From Lingula anatina (lineage: Eukaryota; Brachiopoda; Lingulata; Lingulida; Lingulidae): DNA of 64,000 bases. Position 1 is the stretch's first letter, and each line of letters opens with the position of its first letter. Where the stretch lies: positions 153,814 through 217,813 of the forward strand of contig NW_019775382.1 in assembly GCF_001039355.2 (NCBI RefSeq), given 5' to 3'. The notes under the pieces were generated by a model. The model made no database searches. It worked only from the letters and a program-made list of their open reading frames with translations, and was not told where the DNA came from. Shown piece after piece: positions 19,697 through 31,698 of the stretch. Made by a program: the position numbers and the translations under genes.

Positions 19697-22600
19697 TTAT
19701 GTCAATCGAATCTTTTTGACTGGTGTAGATTCTGAAATCTGCGACTGAATGTTTTTTATTATTTGCTGAGATTCCAGTATGGAACTGTCTCCAACTTCAA
19801 ACACCTGTCTCCGTATGTCCAGCGCCCTCTGGTGAACGTTCAAAGCCAACTGCAAGTTATCTTGCTTTTGGTGCACATCACCGAGGAGAAACAGAGTGTC
19901 AGCCAATGTAGCGTCTGGCTTCTTCTGGTAAATGTTTTCACATATGCCAAGTGCCTTTTGAAGTACCTCCTCAGCGTCTTCCAGACACCCCAAGCTTTGT
20001 TGTATGGATGAGATTTCATGTAGAGACTTTACGCTGTCTAAACTTTCACCAGCTCCTCGCTGCCTGATTTTGAGCGCTCTTTGGTGCATTTTAAGCGCTG
20101 TAGATAGATCCCCTTTATGTTTTAATGTATCGGCCAGTCCAAACAAAGTGGTGCCCATGTCACCATCTAACTTGCCATCGCCGTTTGCTTTCTCCACCCG
20201 TTCCCAAATAGCCAAAGCCTCAAAGTACATGTCCAGCGACCTGTCCAGGTCCCCACGGTGAGCCAATATACTGGCCATCTCAGTCAGCGTTTTGGCTGTC
20301 GTGGTGTGGTCACCAAGGACCGCCTCGCGAATTTTGAAAGATTTTTCATAAAGAGCCAGGGCCTCCTCGTCTCTCTCCAACTGCCGTAACACCCGTGCTG
20401 TATTGTAAAGTGTTATCGCCATTTCGGAGTGCGTGCTTCCGTACAGGGTCTCCCCCATGGATAATGACATTTTATAGAAAGCCAAGGCCTCTTGTGGATG
20501 CTTGCATTTCTCCACAGAAAAGGCAATATTGTTTAGAATGACACTGGCTTCCGATGCCGTTTCCGGGAAGATTTGTGGCAGTTTCCTGATAGCGTCTTGT
20601 ATTTGTTGAAGATCTTCATTGCTTCTGGTCAGCTCTAACTGTCTGGCATGAAGCAGAACCTCAAACTGTCTGCGCCGCCTCGTGTCACCCTGGGTGTCAC
20701 ATATACGAATTGCCTTCTCTACAGCTCCACATGCGGCCGCCAAATCTTTCCTGAGGTAGTGCGTGCTGTCCAGCTCAAAACAACAACTGACAGCATCTGC
20801 TTCACAGCCAGGAATGTTTTCATACAGAGCTAACGCCTTCGTGTTGTGAAGATGTGCGGCCTCTATATCAACCTCATAGGCTTTAACGTAAGCCAGTCTG
20901 AAATGGAGGTCTGCCAGCGGGCGTGGGTCGTCCTGGTAGGCGGAAAATAAATCTTCACAATACCCCAAAGAAGGAAAATAACCCATTACAAACAGTGGAC
21001 GTGAGAGAAGATAGAGAACATGGCGGGCGGTTGCCTTACTGGAGTCTGTCAAACTTTTAAACAGGCGTGCTCCCTCCGTGAGATTCACAGCATGGTTGTT
21101 GTAGAAGAGTCGTGCGTCTTGAATGTTGTTTTCGTCACACATGGCTAATAGTTTCTTCACAGTGGACTCGAGAGACAGGATAAACTGACACCGCGCCTCG
21201 TCATGGTCGCCTTCAGAAACGAGCATTTGTAACCCATACGCACGTATGATTGCATGGAGGGAATAACATTTCTCACTGGAATCAAAATTCAAGAGAGAGC
21301 GTTTGCAGAGATTCTGTAACAGATCCAAAACCTCCAAGTCATCTGATTGGAAAAGGAGCTGTGCGTCTTCCAGAGTAAACGAGCCAGGGAAAAGTGACAG
21401 AAACCGAAAACCTTGCTTCTCAGGGTTGTCCAGGCGATCATAAGACATGTCAATACACGCCTGGACGCTGGAGTAAGTAGAAGATCGGACTTTCAGATAT
21501 TTTTCAATCGTGGTTCCAAGTCTGTCAATCAAGACGGATGGCTTCATGCCATGTGACAGAAGACCCCCCACTACGTGAAGCATGAGCGGCATGTGACCAC
21601 ATTTGTTAGCCAGTGTGACAGCGTCCGTGCTGTTCATCTCGGTACAGTATGTGTTCAGGAGTGACACCGAGGCATCTTCTGACAGTTCTACCAGCTGCTG
21701 TGTGTGCAATGTGGCGTTCCTCGGGGTCAGAGCCTCGCGCGTGGTGCAAAGTATGGCGGTGTTAGGGCACCTCTGATGTAGCGTCTCCAGTATTTTAAGG
21801 AATCCCTCCTCTATTGTCTTGTCACATAGAGCGCTCTCACAGGCATCAAATATAACACAGACAGGATCGTGTGTGGAGTTTAACCTTTGAACCAAGTCAC
21901 ACAGCAGTAGCCGTAGTGTCCGCCCCGAGGAAATGAGCTGAAGTTTGAGAATGGACCCCAGGGACAATACGACATCTTCGGCGCTTGCTATGTTATCCAG
22001 GTTTAGCATAATGACAAGAGCACCGTAGTTCTCCATAAACCTGTGACCTGCTGCCAGCGCTATGGTAGTTTTACCAAACCCGCCTGCTCCCTGGACGACA
22101 TACAGAATCCTGCCATCACCGGTGAAGGACGAGACGATTTGGTTGACCTCGGTCTCGCGGCCCACAAAATATTCTGGGATATCTGGAAGGCAGGACTTCT
22201 GTCGCAGTTCTCCTGAAATGACAATTTTACAGGTAAAATACCGTGATAAGTAGTCTGATAAGTGGGGTTAGGATCAAGGTTAAAACATTGTGATAACAAC
22301 ACGCATTGCACTTTTAACTTCTTAATCAGTTATTATGATTTCGTCCATTTTATGGCGATATCAGGTGCTGGAGTGCACGGAGTTTTTAATCCACAAAATA
22401 TCATTGCACGTGAAGGAGAATCCCCATAACTTGCCATGTTGCTATAGTCTTCTTTAAATGATCTAACTGGGAAGTGCATCGTCGGGAAGCCACCAACCTT
22501 GAGATTCAACGCTAGCGCTACAGATACATTAATTGGTCATTGCTTAACACGTGTACACTTATACCGGTACGTGAATCTTCCGCTGACAAACTACGAAGAA

Positions 22601-23134
22601 ACGTTTGAAATATTCTAGCTATGTTCACTCTTAGGTGAAATATTTCGCGTAATATTCGGGGCTGGATAAACCTTATGATATTTACTTACATGAAACAAAA
22701 TCAATTTAAACACATATTGGCATGTAATGTGACACTTCCATTTATCCACCATCTCATGGTGGTTTGTGCATATATGTGAAGGTTTAATGACATGAGAACT
22801 GTTCACACTCACTGAGATAAGTACGTCTGTCCTCCTCACTGATTTGGTCAGCCTGCAAGCTGCTGGTGAGCCACGGGTAGCTCTCTGCTAGCACTGATCT
22901 AAAAGTCTCAAACCGCTGGTCATCTGATCGTATGAGAACGTTTAGTAACTCTTCATTCTGTTCCAGCGTACTTCTTTCTGCTCGTGTCTCTATGTCGGCC
23001 CGCTCATCCTGGCTAATAGCACCCTCTGTGAACAGTCTGCCGAGAAGGGGCTTGTCCCGGGCGCCGATGTTGTCACGTAACAGTGTCCAATTCCTGCGGA
23101 GAATTAATTTGTTGTTTAGGGAAAGCACCTTCAT
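19697..23134 (-). CDS. CARD - NB-ARC - TPR protein (APAF1/NOD-like cytosolic sensor)
   Basis: Two coding exons, 23134-22813 and 22212-19697 (phase 1), give 945 aa. Residues 5-95 form a CARD (GRLFTEGAISQDERADIETR...FRSVLAESYPWLTSSL). Then comes LPDIPEYFVGRETEV, the usual entry to NB-ARC, a P-loop at about 148-157 (GAGGFGKTT) and a Walker B strand near 225 (VCVIFDACE). The sensor block AILCTTREAL and the GLPL-like GHMPLMLHVVGG follow. A winged-helix region comes next, then kinesin-light-chain-type TPRs over about residues 640-930 (ALAFYKMSL, ALALYEKSFKIRE, ALKMHQRALKIRQ, ALNVHQRALDIRR). Family knowledge: STAND ATPases of this kind oligomerise after ligand sensing and recruit CARD partners for apoptosis or immunity. 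The TPR ligand is unknown. A splice acceptor, CTTCCAG, lies 8 nt upstream of the ATG, so a further 5' exon is likely; it may be only UTR. The downstream open frame is uninterrupted. Confidence 0.93.
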
Positions 23135-23428
23135 CCCATTAACTGGAAGTAAATAAAAGATAAATAAATAAATAAATAAATAACATTTATCTTATCATCT
23201 ATCTATTATGCGAACAGTATGAGGCGTACTGAGAAATGAATTTTGCTCCCTTAGGTGTTAGATCCCCCAAGACGTGGCAAGAAGACGGGAGTGGTGGGGT
23301 CAGTTACGGAGGGAGGTGCTGGGAGGGAGGTGCTGGTAGGGGGCTCCTGCATAATACGAGGGCGTGGCACCCCGTGCGCTCGTACGCAGCGAGCGTACAC
23401 ATTCATAGTAATAAAAACAACAGTATGT
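23135..23428. other. Upstream region of the CARD-NB-ARC-TPR gene with (AAAT)n tract
   Basis: Holds an AAAT/AATA microsatellite at 23157-23184 and a G-rich stretch at 23310-23345. The small overlapping frames on both strands at 23236-23496 are low-complexity shadows. Confidence 0.5.
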
Positions 23429-23713
23429 TTAAAGGGATAATAACTCTTTGTGTGAGGTCTATATTTCACAATAAAAACATTGTGAATAACTCATAGAAGT
23501 ATAATATATTCTGTTTTACGACAAAAACAGCAGTAATAGCTATTATTCTGATATCTGAGCTTGTCTTCAGACCACGTGACCTCCATTCATGGCTACACTC
23601 TGTTATAATCTCTTAAGAGATTTTAACAAAAAACCAAACTTTTTAGAAAAAAAAACCAGGGACTAACTTTGAATGTAAAATGGAATCATTAACCATTGGT
23701 AAGTATGGGGAAA
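23429..23713 (+). mobile_element. TTAA-flanked inverted-repeat element, copy 2, cut by the gap
   Basis: Starts with TTAA at 23429-23432, then AGGGATAATAACTCTTTG. It is collinear with 12488 onwards and keeps the palindrome (AATCTCTTAAGAGATTTTA, around 23610) and the block ACTTTGAATG...CCATTGGTAAGTA before the N run begins. The right end is in the gap. Confidence 0.75.
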
Positions 23714-24557
23714 NNNNNNNNNNNNNNNNNNNNNNNNNNNNNNNNNNNNNNNNNNNNNNNNNNNNNNNNNNNNNNNNNNNNNNNNNNNNNNNNNNNNNNN
23801 NNNNNNNNNNNNNNNNNNNNNNNNNNNNNNNNNNNNNNNNNNNNNNNNNNNNNNNNNNNNNNNNNNNNNNNNNNNNNNNNNNNNNNNNNNNNNNNNNNNN
23901 NNNNNNNNNNNNNNNNNNNNNNNNNNNNNNNNNNNNNNNNNNNNNNNNNNNNNNNNNNNNNNNNNNNNNNNNNNNNNNNNNNNNNNNNNNNNNNNNNNNN
24001 NNNNNNNNNNNNNNNNNNNNNNNNNNNNNNNNNNNNNNNNNNNNNNNNNNNNNNNNNNNNNNNNNNNNNNNNNNNNNNNNNNNNNNNNNNNNNNNNNNNN
24101 NNNNNNNNNNNNNNNNNNNNNNNNNNNNNNNNNNNNNNNNNNNNNNNNNNNNNNNNNNNNNNNNNNNNNNNNNNNNNNNNNNNNNNNNNNNNNNNNNNNN
24201 NNNNNNNNNNNNNNNNNNNNNNNNNNNNNNNNNNNNNNNNNNNNNNNNNNNNNNNNNNNNNNNNNNNNNNNNNNNNNNNNNNNNNNNNNNNNNNNNNNNN
24301 NNNNNNNNNNNNNNNNNNNNNNNNNNNNNNNNNNNNNNNNNNNNNNNNNNNNNNNNNNNNNNNNNNNNNNNNNNNNNNNNNNNNNNNNNNNNNNNNNNNN
24401 NNNNNNNNNNNNNNNNNNNNNNNNNNNNNNNNNNNNNNNNNNNNNNNNNNNNNNNNNNNNNNNNNNNNNNNNNNNNNNNNNNNNNNNNNNNNNNNNNNNN
24501 NNNNNNNNNNNNNNNNNNNNNNNNNNNNNNNNNNNNNNNNNNNNNNNNNNNNNNNNN
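23714..24557. other. Assembly gap (844 N)
   Basis: Unknown sequence. The gap starts inside the second TTAA element, so a repeat probably caused it. Open frames across it are meaningless. Confidence 1.
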
Positions 24558-25347
24558 GGTTACCATGTTTACTGCACATAGACTTAAACAAATGTACGGT
24601 TTACACTCGACTCAGCCAGCGGTGAAGTCAATTTATCTGCATGCGGCTTGTGGTCATCAGATCTATACAAAACAACTCGGCCGCTCTCTTCCTCTTTCTC
24701 TCTCTCTCTCTCTCGCCCAATGAATAACAGAAATAAAAATAGGCCACTTATTCATGGATGACTGATCATTAAGGCGTTTATGTTACGGGGAGCGGAGGAA
24801 ATCACCTGGCTGCAGTTGTTGTGTTAAGGGAGGCCACTATTGCTTCTCTGTAGCAATCAGCAGTCCTATATGAACTGGAGAGTGTTATATCAGTTTAGTC
24901 ATCTCCAAAATTATTTTACGGTTTAAAACCCAGTTATCAAATGCATATGCATTATGTCGGTACATTACGTCCTTTCAATCATTGTAAACGATTTGACCGA
25001 AAAACAATATTATATTTGACAATTATAACCAAAAAATGAACAAGACATGCTTTAGCATTGTCAAAGCAATAGCGGTCATTACTTTCATTTTATGTATGGT
25101 TTGCATACAGTTATAGTTAACATTAAAAACACCTTCTTTGCCACACTTGTGTAAATTTCATACGTAACAAAATGAAGAATTTTATTTCATCTCGATACAC
25201 CATTCACGTTTTATAAGTTACATTACAGATATGAATTAGACATTATAATTTCACGTGAAATATTTATTTATTTATTTATTTATCAAAATCAAAACATCAA
25301 ACAAACAAAAAATTCACATACCGGTTATAAAAACGAAATTGCGAGCA
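24558..25347. other. Intergenic region downstream of tyrosinase
   Basis: No gene seen. A (CT)n run is at 24690-24715. The TTTATTTATTTATT run at about 25261-25284 reads AATAAA several times on the minus strand and probably supplies the tyrosinase polyadenylation signal. Confidence 0.5.
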
Positions 25348-27193
25348 TTAAAAGATTCTTCTTTCCAAATTAGACACAAAATTATCTAAACGACGAATGT
25401 GGTCCATAAATGTCGGTGGTCTATTATTTGAAGTTCTCTGGCGATTATAATCGTCCCTAGCGTTTATTTTACACCCAGTTCTGTCACAGTCTGTCCCCGG
25501 GGCAGGGGCAGGCTCACGAGGGGGAGGTCCACATGACGCAGAACACACGCCATTACAACAGACGGAGCTGAAGCACGCACGGGAATTTCCTTCAAACCCA
25601 GTGCAATTGCCCCCTTGCTGGATCTGAGACACACAGCTGTAGGACCTCGTGTCGCAGAATAGATAGGAGGAGCCACAGTCCAGAGAGTTTGCCGAACACG
25701 TGGGTCTCCTGGCACATCTGTAATATCTCTGTGTGTAGATATTGCGTAGACCGTCGCTGTTTCGTAGAGGAGGACCAAACGGTAACATCGGGGCGTTGGC
25801 ACGTGCGTACGGGGCCAGCTCCTGGTCAGAAGCTAGTTCACTGTCCAGAGTGACGTAATCAGTTTCAGGGTCGGCTTGCTGGTAGTTCTGTCTCCATTCC
25901 TCCCATAGACAATCTATAAACGAATGATAAATCCAGAAGATGGGATCAAATGAGGCCGACAACAATATAGCGTGGTGTCCGCCGGTAAACACGTGTGGCC
26001 CGGCATGAACTGCCTCCAGCAGTGGGTCCACCGCCCACGTCAGCTCCCTAAAACGCCGAGCTCGGAAGATTTCCTGAACGATATCATTCGGGAAGAAGCC
26101 GCCGCCCTGTGTGCCCAAGGTCCGATACAAGATGTCGCCATAGTTGAAGTTCTCTCCTCTCTCTACACCGGTGTCAGCCACCCACTGCACCACTTCCGGT
26201 GGGATCCGCCAGTTCCTGAAGGGGCCTGAAGTGACCGGACCGACACTGGAGCCGTAGTAGTAGTCGGTCCAGAGGATGGAATCCCGACCCTCGGGCAGAG
26301 GGGCGTCTAGTGTCACATCCCAGTAAGGAATGGCAATGCTACAATCAATTTGCCGCAGAGCGTTCTCAAATCTGAAATTGTAGACATAGATATGAACAAA
26401 TTGTAGACATAGATATGAATAAATTGTAGACAAATATATAAATATATTGTAGACATAGATTTGTATCATTGCAGTTTAAGATATACAAAGCGTCATGAGG
26501 GTGTGGCTCAGCACCAAAATGTCATGACATGCTAATAAGTAAAGCGAACAATTTAACACTCCTTACCTGCTTGAAGTCAAAGTAGAAAAAGAAATTTTAT
26601 AATAATTTATTAATTTATGCATTATACGGCAGACACTTGTTATCAGTGTAAAATTAACGAAGGACTGCACCCTTATAGGGTCTGTCGTGAACCGTTGCCC
26701 TGTCACCAGAGTGCCCCACTTACCGGAAGAGGTATTCTCTGTGCCAGGGTAAAAACATCGCTGTAAAGTGTGCCTGTGGTGCAGTGGTGGCATTGTGGAT
26801 TATAGCAAACTCATCGTAAGCGTTGCTCTGTCCCTGTGGGGTGCGCTTCAGTTGAATAACGGCGTTCACAAAACGTCGCCACTCGGCGTCTGTCAGCGTT
26901 CGTACCTCTTTCCTAACCACGGGGCTGCGACAGACTTGGGGCGTCTGGGAGTAAACAGGGAGGAGGTTTTCCCCTACACCTCCCCTAACACTGGACTGGA
27001 TACCGACCCCAGAAAAACTATGAGTTGTAATGGCTTCTGAAGTCCACGCCCTGCACAGGGTAGTGACACGGTTGGAGAACGCTCTGGGGAAGAACTGAGC
27101 CAGTCTGTTAGCGATGTTACACAGTGCCTGGCCATCGGCTGTGGGGGCTGTCATTAAGACCAAGAGACTTAACACGAGACTCCGTGAAGCCAT
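25348..27193 (-). CDS. Secreted tyrosinase (type-3 copper), 2 exons
   Basis: Exons are 27193-26724 and 26371-25348 (phase 2), giving 497 aa. MASRSLVLSLLVLMTAPTADG is the signal peptide. Copper A ligands are His133, His142 and His151 in HNATTAPQAHFTAMFLPWHR; copper B ligands are His279, His283 and His306 (VHAGPHVF...FDPIFWIYHS). IPYWD and the second-site phenylalanine are present. The C-terminus is a Cys-rich module (CARRPTC...CCNGVCSASC), then a Pro-rich and basic tail. There is no transmembrane helix, so it is a secreted enzyme oxidising phenols to quinones, as used in shell, periostracum or wound chemistry. Two in-frame upstream ATGs (27268 and 27220) extend the frame, but a TATA box at 27253-27260 puts the transcription start near 27225. 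The ATG at 27193 is therefore chosen. A 23-bp repeat abuts the acceptor of exon 2. Confidence 0.94.
26377..26467. repeat. 23-bp tandem repeat next to the tyrosinase exon 2 acceptor
   Basis: Four units of about 23 bp (ATTGTAGACATAGATATGAA and variants) end 5 bp from the exon. On the minus strand each unit supplies CTACAATTT, the same word that forms the pyrimidine end of the real acceptor CTACAATTTCAG. Confidence 0.9.
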
Positions 27194-27252
27194 CGCCGTG
27201 CTGGAACAGGTGACAAACATCAACAAAGCAAGGGAATCAGGAAATTGTCCCC

Positions 27253-27260
27253 TATATATA
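27253..27260 (-). promoter_or_regulatory. TATA box of the tyrosinase gene
   Basis: TATATATA, followed on the minus strand by GGGG. It lies about 60 nt upstream of the chosen ATG at 27193, so initiation about 30 nt downstream would leave a short 5' UTR. It decides the start over the two upstream in-frame ATGs. Confidence 0.6.
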
Positions 27261-27299
27261 CACCTCACTACAGCGCGTGTGAAGAGATCATTTCACCTG

Positions 27300-28123
27300 C
27301 TGCGACGTTCGTGTGAAAAGAAATCATCATTTACTACAAGGAAAAGGAGCAACATTCTTAAAGAGGATTCTTCACCTCGTGGGCGGCACACGAGTTGATT
27401 AACGTGTGCGTGTAAAACACTTGTTTGATTATTTGAACAGCTTGGACATGTCAATGGACATGATAATTGAAATGATATTGAGGAAGTACAAGAGGACAAA
27501 TAGTAGAGATGAGCAATCGTGGAAGTTAACGAAAATAATGATGGAAGTATTTCCTTGACTGGATATGCTAATACAAGAAAGGAAATATACCCGATAACTG
27601 GTGAAAATATACACTGATGTGAAAAAATACTCTGTTTTTTTGGAAAAAGTCCACTAATGTTAACTGAGTCCGTTTTGTTTTGGAATTCGTACATATATCA
27701 AAACAAATAACGTGAAATGTTTAGCTCACCGATTATACTCGTCTGTTGTCGTAATTTCTTGCTATCATTTCATATTTGATGTACGTTTAGACCATCTGAC
27801 GACTTAATTAAATATCTATAACAATCGATGTCGTGGTTAACACACGTACATGTGTGTAAAGAGATGCTTGAACAGCGAATTTGTAATTACTGGAGTCTCC
27901 CTGAACGTCGCTTGGTGTCACCAAAACTCGCCTTAATACTTTAGCCTCCAAATTTTTCTTCCTCCCATTTATAAATTGAATTTGCAGAATAAACACCAAC
28001 AAAAAACGACGTACTATTTGATGGTGAACCTGTAGACCTAACTATAGCGTGCAGCGCTTTCATCATTAAACGAATATTTATTATTATTCAGAACAGCAAG
28101 CTATTAAGGTATGGGCAGAGACA
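27300..28123. other. Intergenic region upstream of tyrosinase
   Basis: AT-rich, no recognisable gene or repeat. The open frames here on the minus strand have no motifs. Confidence 0.5.
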
Positions 28124-29910
28124 AACACAATTTTACTTTAATACGCGCAAAAGATTTATATCTCCTAACAACCGTTTTAGCATTTTTGAAAAAAAAATCA
28201 ACAAAGTGACCACAAAAAGACATTAGCCATCAGCAGGCAGGTCGGAGCATGAGGAACTATCAGCCACAATGAACACAATGGTGACAGTGTTTAGCAGTGC
28301 TAAGCTGCTTACCGTGGATGGTTTTGATTGTTAAAAAACGTGAATACTTACGTAACCTACCTAAACTTAAAGCTAAAGTATACCTTGTCAAGGTCAGTCC
28401 CGAATCTCGTAATAAAGTTCGACTTAAGTATTGTATGAACAATGCACTTGGGCTAATCGTCGCTTTTTTTTCCACTGACAAAACTGCATATATTGATATA
28501 ACACGTGGTCTTTCTGTCAGTACATGTTGGTATGATTCACGAACCTTTCCTACCGCTGAAACCACTGAGGATGCCAATATCGGTCCAAAATCGGACTACA
28601 TGGTAATGAGAAATGCTGCAGCGCGCCAACAATGATTTTTAAATGTTATTGACTTTTTGTACCCTAATTTTACCACTGTGCAAGACCGTCAACTTGACGA
28701 CAAAAGCCTATATATGAAACATACTCAAGGCACGCTAGCGGGCAATGAAGCCCTGGGGCTGGTTCAGGAGGGTCGCCTGTTCAAGAGGGTCGCATGTCCA
28801 AGGTGGTCCCCTGTTCAAAACGGTCGCCTATACAAGAGGGTCGTCTGTTCAAGAGGGTCACCTGTCCAAAAGGGTAACCTGTCTAAGAGGGTTGCCTGTT
28901 CAAGAGGGTCCCCTGTTTTTCACTGTTACGTTCTCTACGTATTTCTTATCTGTTGTCAAACCGCTGGAATGCGACTCGTTATCTTAACACGCCATGAAAA
29001 CCACCACAATATACTGTACAACAAAGGAAGTAAACAGCGACCAGGAGATTGATTGAGGAGAGGACCACAGTCTGGAAGCCATTAAACTGGGCTGGTGTGA
29101 ACTGTTAGTTCCTGATATTGTGGTGTATTATAGCTATTTTGTTGAAGAGGTTTACTTGCACGCGCCACAGATCATGTTTGACATGCAATGTCATCACAAT
29201 AAATGTCACAGCTATGTGACAATTGTCACGCGCTCTAGCACCTTTGTACTGACAGGGCAGACGCGTGACGCTGATGTTCTTAATGCTGTTGTTTAAACGA
29301 AAGTCAAAATATTTTGCTTTTTATGTCTCTTTTTCAGTCCTCACTCATGTTCGTGTGTATTTCTCAGGCAAACATGATTCTGCCTTTTTTCCACTCAGAT
29401 TTCCTATCGTGCCACCAGGAGATCAAGCAACGCAATGGACGTGTAGAGCACAGACGTACGGGTCTTCAGGAAGGGGGGTGGAGTGAGGGGTGAGGATGGG
29501 GGTAAATTCTTGCTGTGTGGGTGTCATGAACAACGCACATGAATCACGTGCACTGCACGCGATTTGATTTAAGTTAAATTCCATCTATAGACAGGGCGTC
29601 GAAGTTCTTGGGATTTCTAAGGCATCGTCTCTAAGAAAAAATGTTTTCCTTGAAATTCTTTCAACTGTCCAATGAAGGGGAGAGCTCTCTACTCAAGACT
29701 TGGTATTTTGTCATTCCACATTGTGGCATGTCTGTCAGTAACAACGACACTGTCAACTATCGCAGCTAGTTTTTATTACATTTCTGATATGTACCTGTAA
29801 CAAACTCCCTGTACTTGCCTTAATACACACGGTCATTGCAATAACCCGAGTGTTTCATTTACAAAAACATAAATTGAATGTGTAAGGGTGGAATTTTACG
29901 ACTTAGCATT
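28124..29910. repeat. 1787-bp direct duplicate, copy A
   Basis: Every open frame in it recurs at +1788 with the same translation. It ends in TTAGCATT, followed by a single N and then the second copy. The open frames (28297-28635, 28657-29052) match nothing I recognise. Confidence 0.95.
28752..28920 (+). repeat. 18-bp minisatellite (copy A; copy B at 30540-30708)
   Basis: About nine units of GTTCAAGAGGGTCGCCTG with substitutions. Because 18 is a multiple of 3 the array stays open in more than one frame, which explains the overlapping open frames here. No coding role is inferred. Confidence 0.9.
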
Positions 29911-29911
29911 N

Positions 29912-31698
29912 AACACAATTTTACTTTAATACGCGCAAAAGATTTATATCTCCTAACAACCGTTTTAGCATTTTTGAAAAAAAAATCAACAAAGTGACCA
30001 CAAAAAGACATTAGCCATCAGCAGGCAGGTCGGAGCATGAGGAACTATCAGCCACAATGAACACAATGGTGACAGTGTTTAGCAGTGCTAAGCTGCTTAC
30101 CGTGGATGGTTTTGATTGTTAAAAAACGTGAATACTTACGTAACCTACCTAAACTTAAAGCTAAAGTATACCTTGTCAAGGTCAGTCCCGAATCTCGTAA
30201 TAAAGTTCGACTTAAGTATTGTATGAACAATGCACTTGGGCTAATCGTCGCTTTTTTTTCCACTGACAAAACTGCATATATTGATATAACACGTGGTCTT
30301 TCTGTCAGTACATGTTGGTATGATTCACGAACCTTTCCTACCGCTGAAACCACTGAGGATGCCAATATCGGTCCAAAATCGGACTACATGGTAATGAGAA
30401 ATGCTGCAGCGCGCCAACAATGATTTTTAAATGTTATTGACTTTTTGTACCCTAATTTTACCACTGTGCAAGACCGTCAACTTGACGACAAAAGCCTATA
30501 TATGAAACATACTCAAGGCACGCTAGCGGGCAATGAAGCCCTGGGGCTGGTTCAGGAGGGTCGCCTGTTCAAGAGGGTCGCATGTCCAAGGTGGTCCCCT
30601 GTTCAAAACGGTCGCCTATACAAGAGGGTCGTCTGTTCAAGAGGGTCACCTGTCCAAAAGGGTAACCTGTCTAAGAGGGTTGCCTGTTCAAGAGGGTCCC
30701 CTGTTTTTCACTGTTACGTTCTCTACGTATTTCTTATCTGTTGTCAAACCGCTGGAATGCGACTCGTTATCTTAACACGCCATGAAAACCACCACAATAT
30801 ACTGTACAACAAAGGAAGTAAACAGCGACCAGGAGATTGATTGAGGAGAGGACCACAGTCTGGAAGCCATTAAACTGGGCTGGTGTGAACTGTTAGTTCC
30901 TGATATTGTGGTGTATTATAGCTATTTTGTTGAAGAGGTTTACTTGCACGCGCCACAGATCATGTTTGACATGCAATGTCATCACAATAAATGTCACAGC
31001 TATGTGACAATTGTCACGCGCTCTAGCACCTTTGTACTGACAGGGCAGACGCGTGACGCTGATGTTCTTAATGCTGTTGTTTAAACGAAAGTCAAAATAT
31101 TTTGCTTTTTATGTCTCTTTTTCAGTCCTCACTCATGTTCGTGTGTATTTCTCAGGCAAACATGATTCTGCCTTTTTTCCACTCAGATTTCCTATCGTGC
31201 CACCAGGAGATCAAGCAACGCAATGGACGTGTAGAGCACAGACGTACGGGTCTTCAGGAAGGGGGGTGGAGTGAGGGGTGAGGATGGGGGTAAATTCTTG
31301 CTGTGTGGGTGTCATGAACAACGCACATGAATCACGTGCACTGCACGCGATTTGATTTAAGTTAAATTCCATCTATAGACAGGGCGTCGAAGTTCTTGGG
31401 ATTTCTAAGGCATCGTCTCTAAGAAAAAATGTTTTCCTTGAAATTCTTTCAACTGTCCAATGAAGGGGAGAGCTCTCTACTCAAGACTTGGTATTTTGTC
31501 ATTCCACATTGTGGCATGTCTGTCAGTAACAACGACACTGTCAACTATCGCAGCTAGTTTTTATTACATTTCTGATATGTACCTGTAACAAACTCCCTGT
31601 ACTTGCCTTAATACACACGGTCATTGCAATAACCCGAGTGTTTCATTTACAAAAACATAAATTGAATGTGTAAGGGTGGAATTTTACGACTTAGCATT
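29912..31698. repeat. 1787-bp direct duplicate, copy B
   Basis: The exact second copy of 28124-29910 at an offset of 1788. Its right edge continues without a break into the fibrinogen-domain gene, whose stop codon is 30 bp further on. Confidence 0.95.

Noticed and set aside
27194-27268. Upstream in-frame ATG extension of tyrosinase
   Set aside because: It would start upstream of the TATA box, and the signal peptide is correct only from 27193.
28297-28635. 112-codon open frame in the 1787-bp block (also at 30085)
   Set aside because: No motif, no splice context and no family resemblance. Its repetition only reflects the duplicated block.
28657-29052. 131-codon frame with six-residue repeats
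   Set aside because: It reads through an 18-bp minisatellite that is open in several frames.
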